A DNA stretch of 64,000 nt, taken from positions 1 through 64,000 of the forward strand of contig NZ_JAKEUO010000020.1 in the NCBI RefSeq assembly GCF_022397915.1, in the 5' to 3' direction. The notes under the pieces are model-generated. The model saw only the letters and a program-made list of their open reading frames with translations. It was not told the origin of the DNA and made no database searches. The DNA comes from Vibrio sp. Isolate34. Lineage in GTDB: Bacteria > Pseudomonadota > Gammaproteobacteria > Enterobacterales > Vibrionaceae. Position numbers and translations under genes: made by a program. This document shows positions 35,564 to 45,007 of the stretch, piece by piece (the stretch's first letter is position 1; the number at the start of each line of letters is the position of its first letter).

Positions 35564-35626
35564 GTGGCACCGATTCCTCACAGATAATTCGTGATAAGAC
35601 CCGAAATTATCAAGGTTAGGTGCCAC
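35564..35626 (-). other. Bipartite hairpin between pilQ and aroK
   Basis: An outer 8-bp stem GTGGCACC/GGTGCCAC (35564-35571 with 35619-35626) encloses an inner stem GATAATTCG/CG-A-AATTATC (35583-35591 with 35602-35611; one bulged base). On the coding strand GGGCCTTTTAATTT follows, so it may act as a partial terminator or attenuator between the pilus and shikimate genes. Confidence 0.6.
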
Positions 35627-35658
35627 TAATGCAACTTTATTTTTAATCTAATTGTTCA

Positions 35659-37377
35659 TTACTGAATCACAACTTTAGGCGTGACAAAAATAAGCAGTTC
35701 ACTTTTACCCACATTTTCGTAGCTTCGACGGAACAATGCACCTAACAAAGGTAGGTCTCCTAACACAGGAACTTTATCGACTGTGCTGCTCACGCTGTGT
35801 TGAAATATTCCACCAAGAACGACCGTTTCACCATTATTAACAAGCACTTGCGTACCTATTCTTTGGGTGTCTATCGCGACCGCTTCCCCAGTTCCGGTTT
35901 TTACCACTTGGCCGGGTCTATCTTGAGTCACACTCAAATCCAACACCAAGCGATTGTCGGGCGTTATCTGCGGCGTCACTTTAAGACTCAATACCGCTTT
36001 CTTAAATGCGACCGATGTAGCACCACTTGAAGAGGACTCTAAGTAAGGAATTTCAGTACCTTGCTCAATATAAGCGGGCTTTTTATTGGTGGTGATTAAG
36101 CGTGGGCTAGAAATGATCTCAGCTTTCGACTCTTGTTGCAGTGCCGACAGTTCAAGGTCGAGCAAAGTATCCGAACCAAGCTTGGCCACCTGAAAGGCAA
36201 TGCTTGATGCATTCGGCGATGTCGCCCCCAAGTTAACGTTGAGGTAGTCATCAATCACACTGTTGCCGCCATCATCGTCATACGGCGTGATTTGTGATGG
36301 ATAGTTGCCTTCTATTGAACCGCCAACGGTGAAGCTTCCGTTGGTCGAGGAAGCTCCCCAGCGCACACCAAGCTCATCAAGATTACCCTCAGTAACGGTT
36401 ACGATACGCGCCTCTATTTGCACTTGCTTTACTGGGATATCCAAGGATTCAATGATGCCTCGTATCACGGCAATGTTCTCTTCCAACTCACGAATCAACA
36501 GAGAGTTGGTACGCTCATCAATAGTAATAGAGCCCCGATCAGACAACATACTCACCGCACCCTCACCGCCAATCATGTCAGCGATGTCGGTGGCTTTAGC
36601 AAAGTTGATCTTGATGATTTCTGATTTGAGCTCTCCCAACTCCTCTTCCAAACGAGATTTCTCTAGTGCTTGCTGCTCTCGAAGGTCTAATTCCGCTTTT
36701 GGCGCAACCAAGATGACATTACCATCCACGCGCTTATCCAAGCCTTTAACTTGCAAGATAATATCGAGAACTTGCTGCCAAGGTACGCCATCTAAACGTA
36801 AAGTCAGGTTACCCGCGACCGAATCCGACACGACAAGGTTGAAGTCGTTGTAGTCAGCGATCAACTGAAGGACGTTTCGTACTGGGATATCTTGGAAGTT
36901 AATTGAGATCAGCTTGCCCTCTTTCTCTAGGATGCCTTTCTCAGCTGTCGTTTCATCGATAGCTGGCTTACTGATCACCACCTCAATGAAGCGACCTTTT
37001 AGATTGTATTCATACTGGTAGTCATTATTGATGGTCGCGAGAAGCCGAGTGCTCGGTGTCTCTTTGTAGACTTCAATCCCTTCAACTAAGGTGGCGAAAT
37101 CTTTCACATCCAGAAGGTAGAGTTTATCGTCATCAACTTGAGTATTGAGTAACTCTATGCTCAAGCCTTCCTGAGCTCGCTGCACATCGACCACCGCAGT
37201 GGTGGTGGCTAGCTCAATAATGATGACGGCGTCTTTATCCTTATTAACCCTAAAATCAATATTCTCTAATTTATTAGGCAAGCTCTCTGCGTGGCTGAGC
37301 ACGCTAAAAACCAACATCACAGACACAGCAAAACCTTGTAGAGCCTTGCTCACTAATCCACTTATTCCTTTATTCAT
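35659..37377 (-). CDS. pilQ: Type IV pilus secretin PilQ
   Basis: PilQ forms the outer-membrane channel through which the type IV (competence) pilus passes. The 572-residue protein has a signal peptide (to about residue 30), an AMIN-type beta domain, an STN/N0 region (INFQDIPVRNVLQLIADY), N1 repeats and the secretin core from about 340 (VEARIVTVTEGNLDELGVRWG, RTNSLLIRE, EIPYLESSSSG, VNNGETVVLGGIF, VLGDLPLLGALFR). It is the last gene of pilMNOPQ and in vibrios is needed for DNA uptake. Confidence 0.96.
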   Translation of the reverse strand: MNKGISGLVSKALQGFAVSVMLVFSVLSHAESLPNKLENIDFRVNKDKDAVIIIELATTTAVVDVQRAQEGLSIELLNTQVDDDKLYLLDVKDFATLVEGIEVYKETPSTRLLATINNDYQYEYNLKGRFIEVVISKPAIDETTAEKGILEKEGKLISINFQDIPVRNVLQLIADYNDFNLVVSDSVAGNLTLRLDGVPWQQVLDIILQVKGLDKRVDGNVILVAPKAELDLREQQALEKSRLEEELGELKSEIIKINFAKATDIADMIGGEGAVSMLSDRGSITIDERTNSLLIRELEENIAVIRGIIESLDIPVKQVQIEARIVTVTEGNLDELGVRWGASSTNGSFTVGGSIEGNYPSQITPYDDDGGNSVIDDYLNVNLGATSPNASSIAFQVAKLGSDTLLDLELSALQQESKAEIISSPRLITTNKKPAYIEQGTEIPYLESSSSGATSVAFKKAVLSLKVTPQITPDNRLVLDLSVTQDRPGQVVKTGTGEAVAIDTQRIGTQVLVNNGETVVLGGIFQHSVSSTVDKVPVLGDLPLLGALFRRSYENVGKSELLIFVTPKVVIQ

Positions 37378-37412
37378 ATTTACATCTCATATCCACATCA
37401 TGTGACATTGGT

Positions 37413-37934
37413 TTACTTCAGAGCCAGCCTAACGTTGCGCTTATTCCAACAACCTAAGCCATCTGGAAGAGTTTCATTAATCTGAACGTACTGGCTCGTC
37501 ACCTTAGTAACTCGGCCATTGTTTAGGCCGATAAACTGGCCTTTCTTGACGTTTACCACGTTGCCTTTCGGTGTTTGCACTAACCCAAATACACTTGACC
37601 CACTGCCCATCACGCCTCTTAAACGCAACTTACTCAGCGGGTACTTCTCTAACTTTCCGTTACGAGAGCGAGCGCTAGGTTGCCAGCAGTCTTTCTTAAC
37701 CAAAGGTTGGTTTTGCACAATGGCTTCTTTAGGGAGTTCAAAGGGAGGACGAAAGGCTCGGCGCTGATAAGTCGCGGCCAAGAACTCAGTTGCGGGGACA
37801 AGTTGCTCGACGTCTTTTCTCGCCTTGGCTTCAACCTGCACCACAAAGTCTTCAAGTGAATCTTGATTGGCTTTACAACCTGACAACGCAAGCAGCAACA
37901 CGATTGAGTAAAACGCGCTATTGGGTTTCATCAT
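37413..37934 (-). CDS. pilP: Type IV pilus assembly lipoprotein PilP
   Basis: PilP is an inner-membrane lipoprotein linking PilNO to the PilQ secretin. The 173 residues begin with a signal peptide ending LALSGC (lipid Cys about residue 20) and carry the HR-domain segment LRLRGVMGSGSSVFGLVQTPKGNVVNVKKGQFIGLNNG. It overlaps pilO by 17 bp. Two adjacent ATG codons (37934, 37931) exist. Confidence 0.95.
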   Translation of the reverse strand: MMKPNSAFYSIVLLLALSGCKANQDSLEDFVVQVEAKARKDVEQLVPATEFLAATYQRRAFRPPFELPKEAIVQNQPLVKKDCWQPSARSRNGKLEKYPLSKLRLRGVMGSGSSVFGLVQTPKGNVVNVKKGQFIGLNNGRVTKVTSQYVQINETLPDGLGCWNKRNVRLALK

Positions 37935-38529
37935 TGACCTCCGATTTAAACTGGTAGGTATAAGCTCTAACCCTAAAGTGCAGCGTGCTGCTTTCTTGGC
38001 TGACTCGCTGCCAGTTCACATCATCAAAGCTAATGATGCGCGGCAGCTTGGCGATAGCCGCTGAGAAATCACCAATCTCATGGTAGTCACCCGTCAGTTC
38101 GATATTGAGCGGTAAACGATAGAGGAACTCCTTGTTCTGCTTTTGTCCCCAATCGATTCGAGTGAAGGTCAGCGAATTATCCAATCCGAGTTCATTCACA
38201 GACGCCAACATACTGGCCAGTTCTTTTTGAACCGGCAGCTGCTCTAACAGATAATCGTAGCGACTGGTTAGCTCATCCAACTGGCTCTGCAATTTAGGTA
38301 AGGCCGCAACCTTGTTGGCCTTGATTCGTAAGGTCGTCTTTAAGGTTTGTTCTTGTTGCTTCATCTGCTGCAGTTCATCATCGAGTGGCAACACATAAAG
38401 CCAAGTGCCGACACCTTGGATTAACACCATTAATACCAGAATGACTAAGAGCTGGGGCAGCAACGGCCACTCGGTGATCTCATCAACATCAAGATCCTGA
38501 AAACTCGTCAAATTTTGAAGGTTAGCCAT
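37918..38529 (-). CDS. pilO: Type IV pilus inner-membrane protein PilO
   Basis: PilO pairs with PilN in the periplasmic part of the alignment complex. The 203-residue protein has one membrane helix (WPLLPQLLVILVLMVLIQG, about 21-39), a coiled coil (about 50-100) and a ferredoxin-like domain with DYHEIGDFSAAIAKLPRIISFDDV. It overlaps pilN by 8 bp and pilP by 17 bp, indicating translational coupling. Confidence 0.95.
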   Translation of the reverse strand: MANLQNLTSFQDLDVDEITEWPLLPQLLVILVLMVLIQGVGTWLYVLPLDDELQQMKQQEQTLKTTLRIKANKVAALPKLQSQLDELTSRYDYLLEQLPVQKELASMLASVNELGLDNSLTFTRIDWGQKQNKEFLYRLPLNIELTGDYHEIGDFSAAIAKLPRIISFDDVNWQRVSQESSTLHFRVRAYTYQFKSEVNDETQ

Positions 38530-39121
38530 GACTCGCCTCCTTCCCTTTACGGTTCGCCGTGGTGCTTTCTAAAGAAATAGGACTGAACACAAAAGAGACC
38601 TTGAAGGTCTGGAACTCTTTATTGAAGCGCTTGCGGTTATGAACGATAGAGTGCATCTCAACACCTTCCAGAGAATCAGAACGTTCTAGGTTGTCCAACA
38701 TGGTGGCGAGACGGGCCGTACTGTCGCTGATGCCCGACATTTCAATCTCCTGACCATTCATCTTTATCTTGTCAACATACACGCCTTCAGGAATCAGCTC
38801 CGGCATCAGGTTCATGAAGTCGGTGGTCTTATTGCGGCCAAGCTGCAAAGACTCCACCACATCCAGTCGAGTGAGAATGGCTTTATGCTCTTGTTCCGCG
38901 ACTTTCAGTGACTGAATTTGTCGGTCGAGCTGAGCGATGTATTGATTGAGATAGTTGAGACGCGCTTGCTGCTTGGCTTGTTGGTCGTGAAAGTAGTTAC
39001 CGACCGCCCATTGCCCACCAAGCGCGATGATGACGCCAAGAATAACCAAATGAACGAAACGCTTCTTATGCTGAGCACGAATCTCATCGCGCCAAGGCAG
39101 CAGGTTAATTTGATGCAACAT
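38522..39121 (-). CDS. pilN: Type IV pilus inner-membrane protein PilN
   Basis: PilN binds PilM through its cytoplasmic N-terminal INLLPWR motif, seen here at residues 4-10. A membrane helix (about 23-42) and a coiled-coil and ferredoxin-like periplasmic region follow. The ATG at 39121 gives 199 residues and places INLLPWR at the N-terminus as in the family; an in-frame extension upstream lies within pilM. It overlaps pilM by 17 bp. Confidence 0.95.
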   Translation of the reverse strand: MLHQINLLPWRDEIRAQHKKRFVHLVILGVIIALGGQWAVGNYFHDQQAKQQARLNYLNQYIAQLDRQIQSLKVAEQEHKAILTRLDVVESLQLGRNKTTDFMNLMPELIPEGVYVDKIKMNGQEIEMSGISDSTARLATMLDNLERSDSLEGVEMHSIVHNRKRFNKEFQTFKVSFVFSPISLESTTANRKGKEASHG

Positions 39122-40130
39122 GCTTCTCTCCCTGCCACTTGAGCCCACTCATCGCCATACCCGCGGCAATGCCAAAGTTTTGCCAGTCCATGGGCAGTCG
39201 ACGTCGCTTCGCTACTTTGTTCTCAAACAGAGACAAAGGATTCAGCGACTCACAGCTCAACTGAAAATGGCGCTCTAGCTCTTCAGTAACCATCGGGATG
39301 CTGGCTCCCTCGCCCATTAACCAGATCCCTGAAATAGGCTGAAGTGCATTAACTGAAGAATAGAGCTGCAACTGACGCTTAAGCTTTTCGATCAAATTGA
39401 CAATAAATCGGTGGGTATCTTCAGCCGTGCCGAACACGCCTTCTATATCACTCGGGTTATCTGAACTGCGAAGATCTAGAGTACCAAAGGCGATGTCTTT
39501 ATAGAAAGGTGCTGAATTCTGCGGAATAATCCCTAGCGAGGTTTGGTCGATTCCAACATCCACCAACAACCAGTTCTTCTTATCGGGATACAAGCGCGAA
39601 GCCAATTGCCAGATATTAAACAGCCCGTGCGCCTGCGTATCAACAACCACAGGTTTAAAACCCGCTTTAGTTAGCGCATCAGCTCGGCTATCGACCACTT
39701 CCTTACGAGTGGCATACACCTGATAACTGCTCGTCGAACCTTTACCAAATCGTTTGTCTTCCAGCTTTATAAAATCTAAACTCAGCTCCTCGATAGGAAA
39801 GGGAGACTGGTGAGCAAAGGTTTGATAGATCGAAAACTCTTTTTCTCTGTCTTCTAACTCACTCTCTATTTGCAGTACTTTGCTGATCACTGTGTTATCA
39901 GGTACCGAAATGGCGACGTTGCGGCAGCCAAAAGGCAGTCCTTTCCTAAGTTCTTTGAGTTTCTTAACAGTTTTCTGATACTCCAAAGTATGGTTAGCTG
40001 TAAAAATGTCGTCCGAAATCGGCAGCTCTTTGTATCCCACTAGGGCATACAACTCCCCCACGGGTTTTAGTACCACGGCTTTAATGCTGTGATGATTTAT
40101 ATCTATACCTGTAATTAATGATGAACCCAT
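39105..40130 (-). CDS. pilM: Type IV pilus assembly ATPase-like protein PilM
   Basis: PilM is the cytoplasmic actin-fold (FtsA-like) protein that anchors PilN. The 341 residues begin MGSSLITGIDINHHSIKAVVL, the phosphate 1 motif, and include LLVDVGIDQTSLGI (about 188-201) and the adenosine motif GIWLMGEGASIP. ATG 40130 follows AGGAGCTAGGT. It is the first gene of pilMNOPQ and is divergent from mrcA, the usual arrangement. Confidence 0.95.
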   Translation of the reverse strand: MGSSLITGIDINHHSIKAVVLKPVGELYALVGYKELPISDDIFTANHTLEYQKTVKKLKELRKGLPFGCRNVAISVPDNTVISKVLQIESELEDREKEFSIYQTFAHQSPFPIEELSLDFIKLEDKRFGKGSTSSYQVYATRKEVVDSRADALTKAGFKPVVVDTQAHGLFNIWQLASRLYPDKKNWLLVDVGIDQTSLGIIPQNSAPFYKDIAFGTLDLRSSDNPSDIEGVFGTAEDTHRFIVNLIEKLKRQLQLYSSVNALQPISGIWLMGEGASIPMVTEELERHFQLSCESLNPLSLFENKVAKRRRLPMDWQNFGIAAGMAMSGLKWQGEKHVASN

Positions 40131-40281
40131 GTGACCTAGCTCCTGAAGTGCCAAGCATTTCGTTGATTATCTAGGGGTTGTGATTATTAGTTAAATAAGC
40201 GTTAATAAACGAAAGCTAAGTTTTTAGCCTAGAGTACAAGGGTTTGCTGCTTATCAGCCTTAACTAATCAGGGATTATCCG

Positions 40282-42843
40282 GTGAAGTTCATAAAGCGAT
40301 TATTCATATTTACATTGATTTGCATGATTCTTGGAGTCAGTACAATTTTCGGGTTTTATTATTACGTAAAACCAGAGTTGCCTGATGTTGCCACTTTGCG
40401 CGACGTAGAACTCCAAACGCCGATGCAAGTCTTCAGTCAAGACGGTAAGTTGATCTCTCAATTTGGTGAAAAGCGTCGCAACCCAGTGACTTATGACGAG
40501 ATTCCTCGCCACCTGGTTGAAGCATTAATTGCTACCGAAGACAGTCGTTTCTACGAACACCCAGGTATTGACCCAATCGGTATTACTCGTGCAGCGATCG
40601 TGGTTGCTATGTCGGGTTCTGCAAAACAAGGGGCGAGTACTATTACTCAGCAGCTTGCGCGTAACTTCTTCTTATCTAATGAGAAAAAGATCATGCGCAA
40701 GATTAAAGAGATCTTCATTGCGATCCACATTGAGCAATTGCTTAGCAAAGAAGAGATCATGGAGCTGTACGTAAACAAGATCTTCCTAGGCCACCGTTCA
40801 TATGGCTTTGGCGCTGCTGCACGCGTTTACTTTGGTAAAGACCTCCCTGAACTGACTCTGAGTGAAATCGCTACGCTTGCGGGTATGCCAAAAGCACCGT
40901 CTACAATGAACCCTATCTACTCTGTTGAGCGTGCAACCAACCGTCGTAACGTTGTATTACGTCGTATGTTGGATGAGCAATACATCACCCAAGAAGAATA
41001 CGATGAAGCTCGCAACGAAGAACTTATCTCGAAGTACCACGGTGCAGAGATTGAACTGAGCGCACCATATGTTGCAGAAGTTGCACGTGCTTGGATGGTG
41101 GAACGCTATGGCGAAGCCGCTTATACATCAGGCATGAAGGTCTACACGACCGTTGATTCAAAACTACAGAAAGCAGCGAACCAAGCCGCGATTAAGAACC
41201 TGCTTGGCTACGATGAGCGTCACGGCTACCGTGGAGCAGAAAAAGTATTATGGCAAACTGAGCAATCGGCTTGGGACCACGACAAAATCGTTAAACACCT
41301 AAAATCGCAACCAACCTACGGTGACCTAGTTCCTGCGGTTGTAACTGCTGTTGATTCGAAAAGCGCTCAGGTTTGGGTTAAAAACCAAGGCGAAGGCACA
41401 ATTGAATGGCAAGGCATGAACTGGGCACGTAAGTTCCTAACAGACGACCGTCAAGGCCCTGCTCCCTCGCAAGCAAAAGAGATTCTTGCTGTTGGTGAGC
41501 AAGTTTGGGTTCGTCATGAAGCCGTAACAGGCGACGAAGTCTCTGAAGAGCCGACAGAAGAGTCAGCGACAGCAGAATCGGAAATACCTGTTGTTTGGCG
41601 TCTAAGCCAAGTGCCAAATGCAAACACTGCATTTGTGGCAATGAACCCGAACAACGGCGCAGTATTGTCGATGGTCGGTGGCTTTAACTTCGTACACAAC
41701 AAGTTCAACCGTGCGACGCAATCTATTCGTCAAGTTGGTTCTGGTATCAAACCATTTATCTATTCAGCAGCGATTGAGAAAGGCTTAACACTGGCTTCAC
41801 TGATCAATGATGCGCCAATCAACCAATGGGATAAGAGCCAAGGTACAGCATGGCGACCAAAGAACTCACCACCAACCTACGTTGGCCCTACTCGTTTACG
41901 TATTGGCTTAGCTCAATCGAAAAACGTAATGGCGGTACGTGTACTGCGTGAAGTTGGCTTGGATGATACTCGTAACTACCTAACTCGTTTCGGCTTTGAT
42001 ATTGATGAAGTACCTCGTTCAGAGACTATTGCTCTGGGTGCAGGCAGCTTAACGCCTATGAAAGTAGCGCAAGGTTACTCAGTATTCGCTAACGGTGGTT
42101 ACTACGTTGAACCTTTCTATATCAGCCGCGTTGAGACACCATTTGGTGAGACTGAGTTTGAAGCAACACCGAAGGTCGTGTGTAAAGAAGATTGCAAACA
42201 GACAATTACCGCAGATCCAATGGCGGATGAGTTTGCCGAGCAAGACGTAGATGCGAAAGTGCAATACGCACCTCAAGTTATCTCTGAGCAGAACGCATTC
42301 CTTGTTCGTGAAATGATGTACAGCAACATCTGGGGCGGCGGTGACTGGAGCCAAGGTACGGGTTGGAATGGTACAGGCTGGCGTGCTCAACCATTGAAGC
42401 GTCGTGACATTGGTGGCAAAACCGGTACGACCAACGACTCGAAAGATACTTGGTACAGCGGTTACGGCCCTGGCATGGTTGCAACGGTATGGGTTGGCTT
42501 TGATAACCACAACCGCAACCTAGGTCGCACTAAAGCGAACTCGAACCTTGGTAAGAACCAAATTACTGGTGCAGAAGCTGGTGCGAAAACAGCAGAACCT
42601 GCATGGGTTGATTTCATGGGTACAGCACTCGCAGGCGTTCCGGCTCAACGTAAAGAGATTCCGGAAAACATCGTCCGCGTTCGTATTGACCGTGATACAG
42701 GCTTACTGACTAACAAGTTCGATAGCTCATCAATGTTCGAGTACTTCGAAAAAGGCACAGAGCCTACCGAGTACATCACCGAACGTTTCAATGATGACAT
42801 CTACTCAACCTCATCAGGTGAAGCAGTAGAAGAGCTGTTCTAA
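40282..42843 (+). CDS. mrcA: Penicillin-binding protein 1A
   Basis: PBP1A is a bifunctional peptidoglycan synthase. The 853-residue protein has one N-terminal membrane helix (about 5-27) and a GT51 glycosyltransferase domain with EDSRFYEHPGIDPIGITRA, GASTITQQLARNFFL and KIKEIFIAIHIE. An OB-like insert follows, then the transpeptidase domain with SxxK in SGIKPFIYS, SKN in QSKNVMAVRV and KTGTT near residue 713. It is divergent from pilM and convergent with oxyR. Confidence 0.97.
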   Translation: MKFIKRLFIFTLICMILGVSTIFGFYYYVKPELPDVATLRDVELQTPMQVFSQDGKLISQFGEKRRNPVTYDEIPRHLVEALIATEDSRFYEHPGIDPIGITRAAIVVAMSGSAKQGASTITQQLARNFFLSNEKKIMRKIKEIFIAIHIEQLLSKEEIMELYVNKIFLGHRSYGFGAAARVYFGKDLPELTLSEIATLAGMPKAPSTMNPIYSVERATNRRNVVLRRMLDEQYITQEEYDEARNEELISKYHGAEIELSAPYVAEVARAWMVERYGEAAYTSGMKVYTTVDSKLQKAANQAAIKNLLGYDERHGYRGAEKVLWQTEQSAWDHDKIVKHLKSQPTYGDLVPAVVTAVDSKSAQVWVKNQGEGTIEWQGMNWARKFLTDDRQGPAPSQAKEILAVGEQVWVRHEAVTGDEVSEEPTEESATAESEIPVVWRLSQVPNANTAFVAMNPNNGAVLSMVGGFNFVHNKFNRATQSIRQVGSGIKPFIYSAAIEKGLTLASLINDAPINQWDKSQGTAWRPKNSPPTYVGPTRLRIGLAQSKNVMAVRVLREVGLDDTRNYLTRFGFDIDEVPRSETIALGAGSLTPMKVAQGYSVFANGGYYVEPFYISRVETPFGETEFEATPKVVCKEDCKQTITADPMADEFAEQDVDAKVQYAPQVISEQNAFLVREMMYSNIWGGGDWSQGTGWNGTGWRAQPLKRRDIGGKTGTTNDSKDTWYSGYGPGMVATVWVGFDNHNRNLGRTKANSNLGKNQITGAEAGAKTAEPAWVDFMGTALAGVPAQRKEIPENIVRVRIDRDTGLLTNKFDSSSMFEYFEKGTEPTEYITERFNDDIYSTSSGEAVEELF

Positions 42844-42877
42844 CTAGGGTCTGTTGAACCCAGTAACATGAACCAAC

Positions 42878-42913
42878 AAAAAGGGTTGATATGAATTCAT
42901 ATCAACCCTTTTT
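42878..42913. terminator. 36-bp perfect palindrome terminator between mrcA and oxyR
   Basis: AAAAAGGGTTGATATGAA is followed at once by its exact complement, centred on an EcoRI-type GAATTC, with further T on the plus side. It serves both convergent genes. Confidence 0.88.
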
Positions 42914-42955
42914 TTATTTCGACAACTTGAGCTGTCTAGGCTCTGAGTTTGAACA

Positions 42956-43849
42956 TTAGAGCGCTTTTTCTAATTGCGTTCGGATAGTCTCAGCCAGTTG
43001 CTCGAAACGTCCTTTCAATGGAGAGCCCGGTCGGTAAGCAACAACAATGCGACGTGAAGGTGTTGGGTTCACCGCAGGCACGTAACACACACCGTCTTTC
43101 TGCTTCTCTTTCGGTACTGATAACTGCGGAAGCAAAGTAATACCCGCCCCAGCTGCCACCATGTTGCGTAGAGTTTCTAAGCTGGTCGCTTTAAAGCGCT
43201 CGTCATCTTTTGCACCTGCAGCAAAACAGAAGCCTAAGGCTTGGTCTCGTAAGCAGTGACCATCACCCAGCGCCAGTACTGTCTGCCCATTTAACTGCAG
43301 CATATCGACGCTGTCTTGTTGAGCCCACTCATGGTCACACGGTACAGCGACACTTAATGGCTCGTCATATACATCAATCTCTTTGAACACCGCCGTTTCA
43401 TCAACCGCAGCCAGTACCAAGCAATCGAGCTTGCCATCTTCTAGTTGGCTCACCAATTGATGAGTCTGTGCTTCATGCAAGTAGAGCTCTAGCTCAGGAA
43501 AGCTCTCTTTCAGATGAGGAACAATCTTAGGCAAGATGTAAGGGCCAACCGTCGGAATAAAACCAATGTGCATAGGCCCCGTCATTGCTTCGCCGTGTCC
43601 ACTCGCCATATCTTTAAAGGTCTTCACCTCGTTGAGAATACGCTTGGCTTGCTCAACAAGTTGTAACCCTGATTCTGTAAATATCACCTTCCTTGGGCTA
43701 CGCTCGGTTAACTGAAGTCCAATTTCATCTTCGAGTTTGCGTATTTGACCGCTCAGTGTGGGCTGACTTACAAAGCACGCTTCTGCCGCTTTTCGGAAGT
43801 GTTTGTGCTCTGCGAGCGCCACCAAGTATTCAAAGTCACGAATGTTCAT
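42956..43849 (-). CDS. oxyR: Hydrogen peroxide sensor OxyR
   Basis: This LysR-type activator is switched on by a disulfide. The 297-residue protein has an N-terminal winged helix (FRKAAEACFVSQPTLSGQIRKLEDEIGL) and two Cys nine residues apart in GDGHCLRDQALGFC, equivalent to Cys199 and Cys208 of E. coli. It is divergent from the peroxiredoxin-glutaredoxin gene, with a four-part OxyR box between them. Confidence 0.97.
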   Translation of the reverse strand: MNIRDFEYLVALAEHKHFRKAAEACFVSQPTLSGQIRKLEDEIGLQLTERSPRKVIFTESGLQLVEQAKRILNEVKTFKDMASGHGEAMTGPMHIGFIPTVGPYILPKIVPHLKESFPELELYLHEAQTHQLVSQLEDGKLDCLVLAAVDETAVFKEIDVYDEPLSVAVPCDHEWAQQDSVDMLQLNGQTVLALGDGHCLRDQALGFCFAAGAKDDERFKATSLETLRNMVAAGAGITLLPQLSVPKEKQKDGVCYVPAVNPTPSRRIVVAYRPGSPLKGRFEQLAETIRTQLEKAL

Positions 43850-43922
43850 GATCAGTCTCTTACCTCAGGTTTTAATAAGAACAAGGGTTTTCATAGCAAC
43901 ATTTAAAAGAAAAATGCTCTTG

Positions 43923-43959
43923 ATAGAATTTACCTATCAAAACCATAACATCAAACGAT
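43923..43959. promoter_or_regulatory. OxyR operator between oxyR and the PGdx gene
   Basis: ATAG-N7-CTAT-N7-ATAA-N7-CGAT, with every spacer exactly seven bases, matches the OxyR consensus ATAG-N7-CTAT-N7-ATAG-N7-CTAT at 14 of 16 defined positions. It lies 74 bp from the oxyR start and 113 bp from the PGdx start, so it can both repress oxyR and activate the peroxidase. Confidence 0.85.
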
Positions 43960-44071
43960 TAGAGCTATCAAAGAATTTATCTAATAATGGGCTCAACAAA
44001 ACGAAACAGAGCAACGAAAAACGTTAAGCTCTAATAGAACAAAATTAAAAATACTATTTAAGGAAATCAAT

Positions 44072-44800
44072 ATGTTTGCATCTAAAGAAGGTCAATCAAT
44101 CCCTCAAGTAACATTCCCAACTCGCCAAGGCGATGCATGGGTTAACGTAACGACAGACGAGCTTTTCAAAGACAAGACAGTGATCGTATTCAGCCTACCA
44201 GGTGCGTTTACGCCAACATGTTCTTCAAGCCACCTACCTCGTTACAACGAACTACACTCAGTGTTCAAAGAAAACGGCGTTGATGACATCCTTTGTGTTT
44301 CTGTAAACGACACGTTCGTAATGAACGCATGGAAAGCAGACCAAGAAGCGGAAAACATCACATTCATCCCTGATGGTAACGGTGATTTCACAGACGGCAT
44401 GGGAATGCTAGTTGAGAAAAACGACATCGGCTTCGGCAAACGTTCATGGCGCTACAGCATGCTGGTTAAAAACGGCGTGGTAGAAAAAATGTTCATCGAA
44501 GAAGACGTACCAGGCGACCCGTTCAAGGTTTCTGATGCAGACACTATGCTGAACTACATTGCTCCTGAGCATAAAGAGCAAGAGTCAATCACAGTATTCA
44601 CTAAGCCTGGCTGTCCTTTCTGTATGAAAGCGAAACAGAACCTAATCGACAAAGGTCTAAACTACGAAGAAGTAGTACTAGGTAAAGACGCTACAACAGT
44701 AAGCCTACGTGCAATATCTGGTCGCACAACGGTTCCTCAAGTATTCATCGGTGGTAAACACATCGGTGGTAGCGAAGAACTAGAAGCTTTCCTAGGCTAA
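44072..44800 (+). CDS. Peroxiredoxin-glutaredoxin hybrid (PGdx, Prx5 family)
   Basis: This is a glutathione-dependent peroxidase in one chain. The Prx5 domain (about 1-160) has the peroxidatic Cys50 in PGAFTPTCSSSHLP. The glutaredoxin domain (about 170-242) has the redox pair CPFC in KPGCPFCMKAK and TVPQVFIGGKHIGG for glutathione binding. The fusion is known from Haemophilus influenzae. The Grx domain re-reduces the peroxidase. ATG 44072 after AAGGAAAT. Control by OxyR is supported by the adjacent operator. Confidence 0.95.
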   Translation: MFASKEGQSIPQVTFPTRQGDAWVNVTTDELFKDKTVIVFSLPGAFTPTCSSSHLPRYNELHSVFKENGVDDILCVSVNDTFVMNAWKADQEAENITFIPDGNGDFTDGMGMLVEKNDIGFGKRSWRYSMLVKNGVVEKMFIEEDVPGDPFKVSDADTMLNYIAPEHKEQESITVFTKPGCPFCMKAKQNLIDKGLNYEEVVLGKDATTVSLRAISGRTTVPQVFIGGKHIGGSEELEAFLG

Positions 44801-44813
44801 TCACTGCCAAAAG

Positions 44814-44839
44814 GCTAACCCACTCACTTGTGGGTTGGC
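44814..44839 (+). terminator. Hairpin after the PGdx gene
   Basis: GCTAACCCAC pairs with GTGGGTTGGC (one wobble) around TCACTT, 14 bp beyond the stop. No T run follows, so termination is likely only partial and read-through to the next gene is possible. Confidence 0.5.
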
Positions 44840-45007
44840 TAACCCTATCGGGTTGAATCAAGCTTGTGGCTCGCATTAACCATAGTCACAAGCTAAACCT
44901 AATAAAACAGAACCACAAAACTGACCCGCTATCCTGACTCACAAAAAACATCACATGAGTTGGAGGGGTTCGTTCACACTAAATTTAGCCATTGCGAGAA
45001 AATTATT

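Noticed and set aside
42079..42510. A long minus-strand frame inside mrcA
   Set aside because: It is a shadow of the transpeptidase domain in another frame.
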